This document shows, piece after piece, positions 14,035-23,401 of a DNA stretch of 36,923 nt (its first letter is position 1; the number at the start of each line of letters is the position of its first letter). Source of the DNA: an uncultured Prevotellaceae bacterium. GTDB taxonomy: Bacteria > Bacteroidota > Bacteroidia > Bacteroidales > Bacteroidaceae. The notes under the pieces were generated by a model, which saw only the letters and a program-made list of their open reading frames with translations, was not told where the DNA came from and made no database searches. The stretch is taken from NCBI GenBank assembly GCA_902771445.1, contig CACXXD010000013.1, forward strand, positions 1-36,923. Direction: 5' to 3'. The translations under genes and the position numbers were made by a program.

Positions 14035-16173
14035 ATGAAGAAATTATTATTGTTCATCTCACTAATCTTGTCCTTCACTACCGCGTGGGCCATACCAGCC
14101 AAGCCCGGTCTTTGGAGAACCATCACACTGGCCGACAGCACACAGATAGAGGCACAGCTGATGGGCGACGAGTACTTGCACTATTGGAAAGCCAGCGACG
14201 GTCGGACGTTCGTGGAGCAAGGTGAATTCTGTGTACCCAGGAGCGAACAGGCTCTGAAGCAGGAAGCTGTGACCCGACGCGCAGCCAAAGCTGCCAATAG
14301 ACGAGGGGCGGCCATGCGAAACAAAGTTGTCATGGGTGAACGCACCCACTATACAGGCATCAAACGAGGCATCGTCATACTGGCCGAATTCACCAATCAG
14401 AAATTCAAGACGGGCGAGGTCAACGAACGCTACCAAAAGATTCTCAACCAGGAAGACTACAACGAAGGTAATTTCAAAGGGTCTGTGGCCGACTATTTCA
14501 AGGCGCAGAGCGGCGGCATCTTCGAACTGGACTTCGATGTGCTGGGACCTTACACGCTGCCGCACGTGTCCAGCTACTATGGACAAAACGACAACAGCGG
14601 CAACGATATGCGAGTTGAAGAAATGATCACCGAAGCATGCAAAATGGCCGATGAGGAAGTCGACTTTGCCGACTACGACTGGGATGGCGACGGCTCTGTA
14701 GACCAGGTGTTTGTGCTCTATGCAGGAAAAGGCGAGGCCGACGGTGGCTCATCCTCGACCATCTGGCCGCAAATGTTCTACCTCTCGGCAACCAATCAGG
14801 AAATAACACTCGACGGGGTGACCATTGACACCTACGCATGCAGCAACGAATTGGACACGAACAGCAGGATTGAGGGAATCGGTGCATTCTGCCACGAGTT
14901 CAGTCACTGCATGGGAGTCCCCGACCTCTACGACACCGACAACAGCGGTTGGGCAGGCATGGGCCATTTCGACCTCATGGCATCGGGCAGCTACAACGGT
15001 GGAACATTCATTCCGGCAGGCTACAGTGCCTACGAGAAATGGATGTGCGGATGGCTGGAGCCTACCGTGCTCGACCAGTATAATGACAGCATAGCAAACA
15101 TTTCGCCCATGAGCGAGAATGGCGAAGCATACGTCATCTACAACGATGCTCACGCTGACGAGTACTACATGATTGAGAACCGACAGCTCACTAAATGGGA
15201 TGCAGGCCTGCCGGCACGCGGCATGATGATCTCTCATATCGACTTCGACAAAGACATCTGGGCCTTGAACATTGTCAACACACGCGTAAACACCAGTTCA
15301 TACCTTTATCAGATTTATCACTACCCACTCAACGACCACCAACGACTAATGGTGGTACCTGCTGACAATAGGCAGGACAGTGGTTCTGAAAGATACGACC
15401 TCTATCCGCATGGCGCGAAAGACAGTCTGACGGCTACGTCAAGACCTGTGGCATCGTTCTACAACAAGAATGCCAAGGGCAGCAAACTGGCAGAATGGGC
15501 CATTACAAAAATCAAGCAGAACAGCGACGGCACCATGTCGTTCTTCTACCGTTCGCCCGACAACAAAGAGGAAAGCAGCGAAGAAGAGCCTGGCACGGAA
15601 AAGCTTATCTTCTATGAATCGTTCGACCTCTGCGACGGCAAGGGTGGCAACGACGGACTGTGGAGCGGAGCAGTGGCCTCTGGTAATTTTATTGCTGACA
15701 ACGAGGGATGGCAGGCACTGTCAGACAAGATGTACGGTGCAGATGCCTGCGCCAAGTTCGGAACATCGAGCACCGTGGGTATTGCCACATCACCGGCTTT
15801 CACCGTCAACGGCGAGGCAATTCTGACTTTTAAGGCAGGCGCATGGAATGCGACCGCCGACGGCACCGAGCTGCAATTGCAAGCATCCAATGCCACGATC
15901 TCACCTGATGTTTTCGAAATGGCAAAGGGCGAATGGACGGAATTCACAACCACCATCACCGGACATGGCACCACGACCATCACCTTCACCCCAGGCAAGC
16001 GTTTCTTCTTGGACGAAGTAAAGGTGGTATATCCTGGCGTTACGAACATCTCACTCCCCACGACTCCACGCCAAACGCTCATCTATTCGCTTGACGGACG
16101 CTGTCTGGGTACAGACATCAACAGACTGCCCCACGGGCTCTACATCGTTAACGGACGAAAGGTAGTCCGCTAA
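14035..16173 (+). CDS. Secreted M6-family metalloprotease with T9SS-like tail
   Basis: 712-aa exported zinc protease of the M6 (immune inhibitor A-like) family. MKKLLLFISLILSFTTAWA is a signal peptide, which fixes the start at 14035 rather than at an upstream in-frame ATG inside fur. The catalytic motif is HEFSHCMGVPD (H287, E288, H291), followed by FDLMASG as the likely Met-turn. DYDWDGDGSVD is a calcium-type loop. A beta-rich domain (about 530-670) follows, and the C-terminal tail (IYSLDGR...HGLYIVNGRKVVR) resembles type A sorting signals of the type IX secretion system. It probably degrades protein outside the cell. Confidence 0.9.
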   Translation: MKKLLLFISLILSFTTAWAIPAKPGLWRTITLADSTQIEAQLMGDEYLHYWKASDGRTFVEQGEFCVPRSEQALKQEAVTRRAAKAANRRGAAMRNKVVMGERTHYTGIKRGIVILAEFTNQKFKTGEVNERYQKILNQEDYNEGNFKGSVADYFKAQSGGIFELDFDVLGPYTLPHVSSYYGQNDNSGNDMRVEEMITEACKMADEEVDFADYDWDGDGSVDQVFVLYAGKGEADGGSSSTIWPQMFYLSATNQEITLDGVTIDTYACSNELDTNSRIEGIGAFCHEFSHCMGVPDLYDTDNSGWAGMGHFDLMASGSYNGGTFIPAGYSAYEKWMCGWLEPTVLDQYNDSIANISPMSENGEAYVIYNDAHADEYYMIENRQLTKWDAGLPARGMMISHIDFDKDIWALNIVNTRVNTSSYLYQIYHYPLNDHQRLMVVPADNRQDSGSERYDLYPHGAKDSLTATSRPVASFYNKNAKGSKLAEWAITKIKQNSDGTMSFFYRSPDNKEESSEEEPGTEKLIFYESFDLCDGKGGNDGLWSGAVASGNFIADNEGWQALSDKMYGADACAKFGTSSTVGIATSPAFTVNGEAILTFKAGAWNATADGTELQLQASNATISPDVFEMAKGEWTEFTTTITGHGTTTITFTPGKRFFLDEVKVVYPGVTNISLPTTPRQTLIYSLDGRCLGTDINRLPHGLYIVNGRKVVR

Positions 16174-16215
16174 GTAGCTGTAAGAATAAATTCCAAAATT
16201 TAACAAAACAATAAT

Positions 16216-16953
16216 ATGCACGCACTTCTCACACGTCGCACCATCCGCAAGTATTCTGACCGCGAAGTTTCCGAACAACTGCTCAACAAGCTCATGACGC
16301 AGGCAGCACGCACGCAAACTATGGGCAACTTGCAGCTCTATAGCGTTGTCGTCACACGCTCTGCCGAGATGAAAGAACAGCTGTCGCCCGCCCACTTCAA
16401 CCAGCCAATGGTGAAAGAGGCCCCTGTGGTGCTCACCATCTGTGCCGACTTCAACCGCACGTCGCAATGGGCTCGTTGCCGCAAGGCAGAACCCGGCTAC
16501 GACAACTTTCTGTCTTTCATGAATGCCGCCACCGACGCGCTGCTCTACACGCAAACGCTCTGCTGCCTGCTGGAGGAAGAAGGACTGGGCTATTGCTATC
16601 TGGGAACCACGTTGTACAACCCACAGGCTATCATCGATGCACTCCAACTTCCCCAGTTGGTCATGCCTGTGGCAACGCTCACCGTGGGATGGCCCGCCGA
16701 GCAGCCTCCCCTATCCGACCGTCTGCCCTTGAACAGTTTCAGACACAGCGAGACCTACAAGGACTACACTCCTGCCGACATTGACACCTATTATCTGCCG
16801 AAGGAGCAACTGCCAGAGAATAAGCATTTTGTTGAGCTGAACAACAAGGAAACACTGGCACAGATCTTCACCGACATCAGATATACGAAGAGAGACAACG
16901 AGGCCATGTCCACCACGCTGATTGCCGCGCTGAAGAACCAAGGATTCCTCTGA
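16216..16953 (+). CDS. Nitroreductase-family FMN oxidoreductase
   Basis: 245-aa flavoprotein of the nitroreductase superfamily. The N-terminus ALLTRRTIRKYSDREVS is the classic FMN-phosphate-binding start. Further landmarks are AARTQTMGNLQLYSVVV, DALLYTQTLCCLLEEEGLGYCYLG and MPVATLTVGWPAE. The C-terminal part (RHSETYKDYTPADIDTYY) matches the NfsA-like oxygen-insensitive NADPH group in layout. The substrate is not predictable. It follows the M6 protease gene by 42 nt on the same strand and may be the last gene of that unit. Confidence 0.9.
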   Translation: MHALLTRRTIRKYSDREVSEQLLNKLMTQAARTQTMGNLQLYSVVVTRSAEMKEQLSPAHFNQPMVKEAPVVLTICADFNRTSQWARCRKAEPGYDNFLSFMNAATDALLYTQTLCCLLEEEGLGYCYLGTTLYNPQAIIDALQLPQLVMPVATLTVGWPAEQPPLSDRLPLNSFRHSETYKDYTPADIDTYYLPKEQLPENKHFVELNNKETLAQIFTDIRYTKRDNEAMSTTLIAALKNQGFL

Positions 16954-17057
16954 TTCTCAACAATCCGACTATCATTCAATTTGGGAACTCTGTAAATACA
17001 TGATGAGGGTGTGCCAAAATAATTTGCCCGTAAATTGAAACTAAAACAATAACCGAC

Positions 17058-19514
17058 ATGAAAAAATTACTGACTACTGTTTTCGGACTTCTAATGACAT
17101 GCAACATGCTGGCACAAGTATCCTTCGGCCATGCTGAGAAGCTAAACAACGACTGGCACTTCCTTCGCATCGACTCTACCCGCAATGTGAACGAACGGCC
17201 AGACATGTGCAAGACTAATTTCGATGATTCCAAATGGCGCAAGGTTACATTGCCCCACGACTGGGGAATAGAGCACCCCATGTCGCCCGACAAGGGATCG
17301 TGCCAAGGCTATCTGCCGGCAGGCATTGGCTGGTACAGAAAGGAGTTTACCACTGAGGACGCAAAAATGGCGAAAGGGGAATCGGCCATTGATATACAAG
17401 AAAACCTATATGTATATTTCGAGGGAGTCTACAACTATTCCGAAGTCTACCTGAATGGGCATCTGCTGGGCAAGCGCCCCAGTGGATTCGCATCGTTCCT
17501 CTACAATCTTACACCTTATATTAATAAGGAAGGCAAGAACGTGATTGCCGTGCGTGCCAACCATTCGCAGGAGTTCGATTCGCGCTGGTACACGGGATCG
17601 GGCATCAACCGCAATGTGTGGCTCATATCAGCACCAGCGGTTCATCTGGCCCAATGGGGTGCAGCCTACCGTCTGAAGAGCATCAATAAAAAGAGGGCTG
17701 TGCTGGAGATTGACATTGAGACAACCGACGAGCGAAGCGAGAAGTCGCCCATGCAACTGAAGGCCACGGTGGAGCTGAAAGATGCACAGGGCTATGTGGT
17801 GGCCAAGACCAGCACCAAGATTGGCACACAGGAGAAAAAGACCGTCATGCTGACAGTAAAAGACCCTAAGCGCTGGTCACTGGAATCGCCCTATCTCTAT
17901 AGCATGGAGTGGAAAGTGGAGAACGGAGAGGGCCGCCTACTCGACCAGACAACAATCAAGGCAGGGCTACGCACGCTCGAGTTCTCGCCCGACAAGGGCT
18001 TTGCGCTCAACGGCAAATGGATGAAGGTGAAGGGTGTATGCCTGCACGATGATGCCGGCATACTGGGAACAGCCGTACCAAAAGAAGTATGGAAACGACG
18101 CATCATGGAACTGAAATCTATCGGTGCAAATGCCATCCGACTGAGTCACAATCCGCATGCGCCGGAGCTTTATGATCTTTGCGACGAACTGGGTATGCTC
18201 GTCATGGACGAAGCCAGCGACGAATGGGAGTTCCCCAAACGAAAATGGATGAAAGGCTGGAACCAAGGCAAGCCGGAGTTTCAGGGAACCTACACATATT
18301 TCAGTGAGTGGATAGACCGCGACGTGGCCGACATGGTGCGCCGCGACCGCTGTCATCCCTCAGTCTTCCTGTGGAGCATCGGCAATGAAGTGGACTACCC
18401 CAACGACCCTTACTCCCACCCTGTGCTCGACGGCGACGGGACGGGATTCACACAACCTATGTACGGGGGCTACAAGCCAGAACAGCCGAATGCGGAACGG
18501 ATAGGCCACATCGCTGAGCGACTGGCCAAGATTGTGAGGGACATCGACGCATCGCGCCCCACGACTGGCGCACTGGCAGGAGTGGTGATGTCGAACGAAA
18601 CGGCCTACCCTGGTGCTATCGACGTGGTAGGATATAACTACACGGAGAGCCGCTATGGGGAAGACCATCTGAAATATCCCAGACGGATCATCTACGGCTC
18701 AGAGAACCGCCACGACCTGCCTGCATGGAAGGCCGTGCACGACAACGAACATATCTTCGGACAGTTCCTGTGGACGGGCATCGACTATCTGGGTGAGAGC
18801 GGCCCGTGGCCAGCAAGAGGCTCATCGGCAGGACTGCTCGATCTGGCCGGACAGCGCAAGCCGTTGGGATGGTACAGGGCCGCACTGTGGAGTGAACAGC
18901 CCACATGCTACATAGGCACATACCGCATAGGCCCACAGCGTCACGGCTCGCGTGCCAACAACAGACGAACCTTCTATGTCTCACCGTATGCCACTGATAC
19001 ATGGAACTACAAACCTGGTGAACGCATCCGTGTGGTATGCTACACCAATGCAGCATCGGCACGGCTGTTGCTCAACGGTCAGCCTGTGGATAGCGAGGCA
19101 AAACGCAACAAAGATACCGACATCCTGTATTGGGACATCGCCTATCAGCCGGGCATACTGCGTTGCGAGGCGTCCAACAATGCCAGCTATGAGATCAAGA
19201 CCACTCAGGCACCACATGCACTACGCCTCACAACCGACAGTTGCATGCATGTTTTCGTAGAGATTGTAGACCAAGACGGCAAACTCGTAAAGTCTGCCGA
19301 CAACGAAGTAACGCTTACCGTCAACGGTGGCCGCTTGCTTGGCATGGAGAACGGCAACATCATGGACAGTTCGATAACAGGCAGGTCGCAGCCCAACCGA
19401 CTGCGTGCCTTCGGTGGACGTCTTGTGGCTTACATCTTGCCTCAGCAAGACAAGGACGTGACCATTAAAGCCACTGCCCCATTCTTGCAAGACGCAGAAA
19501 TAAAGTTCAAGTGA
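17058..19514 (+). CDS. Secreted glycoside hydrolase family 2 enzyme
   Basis: 818-aa GH2 enzyme (beta-galactosidase-like) with a signal peptide (MKKLLTTVFGLLMTCNMLA). N-terminal sugar-binding jelly-roll (about 25-195; HDWGIEHP, GIGWYRKEF, SGFASFLYNLT), Ig-like domain (about 200-305), TIM barrel (about 310-590) and C-terminal beta domains follow. The acid/base is E444 in SIGNEVDYP and the probable nucleophile E549 in IYGSENRHD. GH2 members include beta-galactosidases, glucuronidases and others; the substrate is undecided. The periplasmic or surface enzyme probably trims oligosaccharides. No SusC/D pair adjoins. It has no good promoter match and ends at a strong hairpin. Confidence 0.92.
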   Translation: MKKLLTTVFGLLMTCNMLAQVSFGHAEKLNNDWHFLRIDSTRNVNERPDMCKTNFDDSKWRKVTLPHDWGIEHPMSPDKGSCQGYLPAGIGWYRKEFTTEDAKMAKGESAIDIQENLYVYFEGVYNYSEVYLNGHLLGKRPSGFASFLYNLTPYINKEGKNVIAVRANHSQEFDSRWYTGSGINRNVWLISAPAVHLAQWGAAYRLKSINKKRAVLEIDIETTDERSEKSPMQLKATVELKDAQGYVVAKTSTKIGTQEKKTVMLTVKDPKRWSLESPYLYSMEWKVENGEGRLLDQTTIKAGLRTLEFSPDKGFALNGKWMKVKGVCLHDDAGILGTAVPKEVWKRRIMELKSIGANAIRLSHNPHAPELYDLCDELGMLVMDEASDEWEFPKRKWMKGWNQGKPEFQGTYTYFSEWIDRDVADMVRRDRCHPSVFLWSIGNEVDYPNDPYSHPVLDGDGTGFTQPMYGGYKPEQPNAERIGHIAERLAKIVRDIDASRPTTGALAGVVMSNETAYPGAIDVVGYNYTESRYGEDHLKYPRRIIYGSENRHDLPAWKAVHDNEHIFGQFLWTGIDYLGESGPWPARGSSAGLLDLAGQRKPLGWYRAALWSEQPTCYIGTYRIGPQRHGSRANNRRTFYVSPYATDTWNYKPGERIRVVCYTNAASARLLLNGQPVDSEAKRNKDTDILYWDIAYQPGILRCEASNNASYEIKTTQAPHALRLTTDSCMHVFVEIVDQDGKLVKSADNEVTLTVNGGRLLGMENGNIMDSSITGRSQPNRLRAFGGRLVAYILPQQDKDVTIKATAPFLQDAEIKFK

Positions 19515-19551
19515 AGCTCTGATTTGCTACCTCTTAATGAATATAGAATTA

Positions 19552-19588
19552 AAATTAGGCCAGAACTTTTGGGGTTCTGGCCTAATTT
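19552..19588 (+). terminator. Bidirectional terminator between GH2 and AAA genes
   Basis: A 15-bp perfect stem, AAATTAGGCCAGAAC (19552-19566) with 19574-19588, and a 7-nt loop lie between convergent genes. The A/T-rich base of the stem serves as the U-tract on either strand. Confidence 0.8.
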
Positions 19589-19623
19589 CGAAATGGCAGT
19601 CAACCATCCGGAACGAAACATCG

Positions 19624-21342
19624 TTAGCTGCGGAAGCCAATACGGGGTTTCTGTCGAGGTGTGTCAATGGGCTGGATGTCGGCTGTGGTAAGAGCCAGCA
19701 TCTGCCGCTTGTCGGCGGGCTGATGCTTCACGCAGCGATTGGCATGCTGAATGTAGATGCGCTCCAGCTGGTTGGCAATGTAACGCGCATTGCCCCAGGT
19801 ATCAGGATCACGCACCTGATAAGCCTGACTGAGAATCTGCTTGTACTTGTCCCAGGCGCTACGCGTGAAGTGATACTTATAGACCTCGATACGGCGAAGT
19901 GTAATCTCCAGCAGTTCGTCAATGGTAAAGTCGGCAAACTCGAAATGGTTCGGGAAGCGCGAAGAAAGTCCGGGGTTCAGCTCCATCAGATGCTTCATCG
20001 GTTCCTTATAGCCACACAAAACGACAGCTATGTCGCGCTCTTGCTCGTTTGCAAGGATCTCCATGAACAGCGGAATGACCATACGGCCCGGATCGTTCTC
20101 ATTCTTTCCGTTCAACAAGTAGGCCTCATCAATCATCAGCACACCGCCCCGTGCCTTCTCAATCACCTGCCGTACAGAACGCTCCTCGTCGCCCCAGAGT
20201 GTTCCAATGAAAGTGCCACGGTTGCACACCACCACATGTCCCTTGCTCAGTGCGCCTGCCTCATGAAGCAACGAGCCGAAAATCTTACAGACAGTGGTCT
20301 TACCTGTGCCGGGACGACCGAAGAAAATGCTGTGCAACGACACCTCATGCTGCTTGCTGCCAGGAAACATCACGCTCATCAGCTTGTTATAGCGTGTCAT
20401 GGACAACAGCTCATCCATGTGTTTCTTAATATCCTGGCAGCCCACCAGCTTTGCCAGTTCTTCACGAGGGTTTGCAATCGGCGGCAAGATTGTCACCTGA
20501 ACACTGAGATTGCCGTTCTGAGATATCTCGCTGTCGGGCAGGCCAGACGCACTGAAGAAATCATCCACATCAGAATCCTCATCGTCGTCTTCGTCACTAC
20601 CATCCTGTTCGTCGTTACCTCCCGAAGAAAGATCCTCAACTACACGGCTATCAGAGTGTCCGTCCGCTCCACCGATAAAATCAAGCATATAACGCCGAAA
20701 GCCATCTTCAGTCAAGATGTCGTCTTCCGATTCAGACGACTTGGATTGTTTCTCAGCATCAGAAGAGGCGCTCTTGCCTTCACCATTAGACGGCAGTTCC
20801 AGGCCATCAACAGCAGCATTCAACATGGCCTCCACCATGCTGTAGCCAACACTCCCTTCCTTGCGATTCACCTTCAGCCGTCTCCTCGCAAGGTTAGGCA
20901 ACCTGTCGAAGACCATGATTTGCATGTCATTCCAGACATCAACCATATCCTCGGCATTAAAGAAATAGCTGTCACTGAGCAACACACCCCAGACATTACA
21001 CGCAATATTCTGTTTCTCCAGGCGGTTCCGAAACAATTCCATCGTTTTTCCCAACTGCCAAACCGGACTGACACGGTGGCCGTCTTCCCCGAAGTACGAC
21101 GGGGGTTCTCCGCAAAAGGAATCCTCATCAGCAAGTTCACGCTCCAATGGATTGTGATCAAAACAAACGAGGGCGATTTCGCTTTTCTGGGCAAAAACAT
21201 AAACTTTTTTATCCTTGAGCAACTGACAGGTTTCCTCAAGCTTAGTAGAGTAGCATTTTTCATCCTGAGACAAATGATTTAGGCAATTAATAATCGTAGC
21301 ATTGGTCTGTTCTCGCAAAAAGTCAATCATGTTCATCATCAT
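19624..21342 (-). CDS. CbbX/SpoVK-type AAA+ ATPase with N-terminal extra domain
   Basis: 572-aa protein. The C-terminal AAA+ domain (about 290-560) has Walker A GRPGTGKTT (342-350), Walker B GGVLMIDEA (399-407), sensor region VVLCGYKE and arginine-bearing LNPGLSSRFPN, typical of CbbX/SpoVK-like ATPases. The first 160 residues form a separate alpha/beta domain (VYVFAQKSEIALVCFDHN, VWQLGKTMELFRNRLEK, VWGVLLSD) that could be NERD/nuclease-like; this is tentative. Residues about 185-262 are an acidic, Ser/Asp-rich linker. A 581-aa antisense frame opposite it is a shadow. No neighbour suggests the remodelled target. Confidence 0.88.
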   Translation of the reverse strand: MMMNMIDFLREQTNATIINCLNHLSQDEKCYSTKLEETCQLLKDKKVYVFAQKSEIALVCFDHNPLERELADEDSFCGEPPSYFGEDGHRVSPVWQLGKTMELFRNRLEKQNIACNVWGVLLSDSYFFNAEDMVDVWNDMQIMVFDRLPNLARRRLKVNRKEGSVGYSMVEAMLNAAVDGLELPSNGEGKSASSDAEKQSKSSESEDDILTEDGFRRYMLDFIGGADGHSDSRVVEDLSSGGNDEQDGSDEDDDEDSDVDDFFSASGLPDSEISQNGNLSVQVTILPPIANPREELAKLVGCQDIKKHMDELLSMTRYNKLMSVMFPGSKQHEVSLHSIFFGRPGTGKTTVCKIFGSLLHEAGALSKGHVVVCNRGTFIGTLWGDEERSVRQVIEKARGGVLMIDEAYLLNGKNENDPGRMVIPLFMEILANEQERDIAVVLCGYKEPMKHLMELNPGLSSRFPNHFEFADFTIDELLEITLRRIEVYKYHFTRSAWDKYKQILSQAYQVRDPDTWGNARYIANQLERIYIQHANRCVKHQPADKRQMLALTTADIQPIDTPRQKPRIGFRS

Positions 21343-21701
21343 TTACGTAGTGTGTTAATAAAAATCCATCTTCTTACCAATCATAACATAAGCTCTTTGG
21401 AAAAAGAGCGCAAGAGTTTACGGACAAATACCCGAAAGCATTGTCCGTTCGAATCATAGAGAGTCCTGTCAATCAAGAATTCTCTATCACAAAATTCTTA
21501 GGTAGCAATAAGTCAAAGAACACACGTCATGACACATAAACTGCCAGCAGTAAGTAAGACACTCACCCCTTTCGTCGGAAAAGACGACTGGCTGAAATGC
21601 TTGCTTGCAAAACCGCTCGGCAAGTTTGAAGTTCATCAACGCTTTCTTTCATTTTAATCTCTAAAAATTTGTGATAGCATCATTTTGCGTTTACAAAATT
21701 A
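21343..21701 (-). promoter_or_regulatory. Promoter and ~345-nt leader of the AAA+ gene
   Basis: The -7 box TAATTTTG lies on the minus strand at 21701-21694. The nearest gene downstream is the AAA+ ATPase at 21342. The leader contains three short inverted repeats: 21392-21397/21404-21409 (GCTCTT), 21420-21426/21442-21448 (ACGGACA) and 21456-21462/21481-21487 (ATAGAGA). It also contains a 29-codon frame (21652-21563, starting MKESVDELQTCRA) after an A-rich stretch, which may or may not be translated. The rest of the gap to 21830 is AT-rich with no gene seen. Confidence 0.45.
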
Positions 21702-21830
21702 AATATTTTTTTATTCCCATACAAATATTCATTCACAATCTTTTCATTTTTAACATTTCTGTCCTAAGCCGACATGCAATTCTTACCATAATATATATAG
21801 GCCACGCACGTACTGAGGCCCTTCACAAAG

Positions 21831-21869
21831 AAAAAAACAGGCGGCCTTGGATAATCCAGAACCGCCTGT
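21831..21869 (-). terminator. Rho-independent terminator of the uronate operon
   Basis: On the minus strand ACAGGCGG (21869-21862) pairs with CCGCCTGT (21844-21837), with an inner TGG/CCA extension, and is followed by a run of T (21836-21831). It lies 36 nt after the ExuT-like stop codon. Confidence 0.9.
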
Positions 21870-21905
21870 GATGAGGAAAAGTGTGATCTGCCCTAAGGCC
21901 TCGCA

Positions 21906-23360
21906 TTAATCAGCGATAACGGGCTTGTACTTTGGAACGAGTGCCTTCATGATGCACCAGCCGATGAGATAAGCCACGGCACAAATGCAGAACACAATCA
22001 TATAGGCAGCAGGCTTGCCCTCGAAGCCCATGAACTGGAAGGCATCGCCTTGTTCGGCTGCCCATGTGAAGAACTTACCGGAACCCTTGTTGATGGCGAA
22101 CGAGCCCAGACCGCCTGCCATTGAGCCAATACCAGTGATGGTACCGATGGTTGACTTGGGGAACATATCGCCGATAGTAGAGAACAGGTTGGCCGACCAA
22201 GCCTGGTGTCCTGCGCCCAGCAAGCCAATCAGAATGGCTGGCCACCATGCGCTGTAGGCACCCAGAGGCTGAGCGAAGAGGCCCAGCAGGGGGAAGAAGG
22301 CGAAGATAAGCATGGCACGCATACGGCCCAGATAGGGATTCATGCCACGATTCTCAACGAAATACTTGGGCAGATAACCACCGCCGATAGACAGCACGGT
22401 GACGATGGCATAGAGCGTGAGGATGAGCAGGATGCCCATTGTCGAGTCGCTGGTATAGCCATACTGATCGCTGAAGTAGGCTGGCGCCCAGAACAGGAAG
22501 AACCACCACACGCCATCGGTCATCAGCTTGCCAACGATGAACGACCATGTCTGCTTGAAGGTGAAGCACTTCCAGAACGAGATGGTCTTCTCTTCCTTGG
22601 CTTCCTGCTTGTTCTGAACCTCAGCAATATCGTTATCCTGTTCAATATAGTTCAGCTCGGCCTGGTTCACATACTTGCTCTTGTGAGGCTTATCATAGAG
22701 CCAAAGCCAAAGACCCATCCATACATAGCCCAGCACACCGATGATGATGAAAGCCATCTCCCAGCCCCATGCGCGAGCCAACAGAGGAATAGTGGCAGGA
22801 GCTGCCAATGCGCCTACAGAAGCACCGCTGTTGAAGATAGATGTTGAGAATGCACGGTCTTTCTTTGGGAAGTATTCAGCCGTCACCTTGATAGCAGCGG
22901 GGAAGTTACCTGCCTCACCCAAGGCAAGCACCATGCGACAAGAGAGGAACAGATAGACCGAGATGGTGGCGATGGCTACGGCAGCATCACTGCCAGCCTG
23001 CACCATGCGCAGGGCCTCGATTGAGTCATAGCCCTCGATGTTCATAGCGGCCCAGCCGCAACCGGCGTGGAGCACGGCACCCGTCGACCAGACAAAGATA
23101 GCGATGAGATAGCCCTTCTTGGTACCCATCCAGTCGATGAACTTACCTGCGAAGAGGTTGGCCACGGCATAGAAGATAGAGAACCAACCCGTGATGGTGC
23201 CGTAGTCATCATCAGTCCAATGGAACTCAGGAGCAATGAAGTCCTTCCAAGTTAGTGACAAGACCTGACGGTCCATGTAGTTAACGGTCGTTGCCAAGAA
23301 GAGCAACGCACAGATGACCCAACGGAAGTTGCTCATCTTGGTTGTTTTAACAGGAGTCAT
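21906..23360 (-). CDS. ExuT-type MFS hexuronate transporter
   Basis: 484-aa inner-membrane permease of the anion:cation symporter branch of the MFS, the group containing ExuT. About 12 TM segments are visible. The family signature is near the N-terminus (NYMDRQVLSL), with ALGEAGNFPAAIKVTAEYFPKK after TM4 and NLFSTIGDMFPKSTIGTITGIGSMAGG in the C-terminal half (quoted in part). A charged loop (about 220-265) lies mid-protein. It is expected to import hexuronates or related ketodeoxyuronates with a cation. It is last in an operon with EIIC-like and KduI genes, 41 nt after kduI, and is followed by a strong terminator. Confidence 0.9.
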   Translation of the reverse strand: MTPVKTTKMSNFRWVICALLFLATTVNYMDRQVLSLTWKDFIAPEFHWTDDDYGTITGWFSIFYAVANLFAGKFIDWMGTKKGYLIAIFVWSTGAVLHAGCGWAAMNIEGYDSIEALRMVQAGSDAAVAIATISVYLFLSCRMVLALGEAGNFPAAIKVTAEYFPKKDRAFSTSIFNSGASVGALAAPATIPLLARAWGWEMAFIIIGVLGYVWMGLWLWLYDKPHKSKYVNQAELNYIEQDNDIAEVQNKQEAKEEKTISFWKCFTFKQTWSFIVGKLMTDGVWWFFLFWAPAYFSDQYGYTSDSTMGILLILTLYAIVTVLSIGGGYLPKYFVENRGMNPYLGRMRAMLIFAFFPLLGLFAQPLGAYSAWWPAILIGLLGAGHQAWSANLFSTIGDMFPKSTIGTITGIGSMAGGLGSFAINKGSGKFFTWAAEQGDAFQFMGFEGKPAAYMIVFCICAVAYLIGWCIMKALVPKYKPVIAD

Positions 23361-23401
23361 AATATTTGGTTTTGTTTTTTCGTTATTACGTTATTACGAC
23401 A

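Noticed and set aside
17003-17030. Promoter for the GH2 gene (ATAATTTG-like)
   Set aside because: The match to TAnnTTTG is off at both first bases and no -33 box is correctly spaced, so I left it out.
19537-21282. 581-aa plus-strand ORF opposite the AAA+ ATPase
   Set aside because: The minus strand encodes clear Walker A, Walker B and sensor motifs over the same bases. The plus frame has no recognisable domain, begins inside the terminator hairpin and reads as a typical antisense shadow in GC-biased codons.
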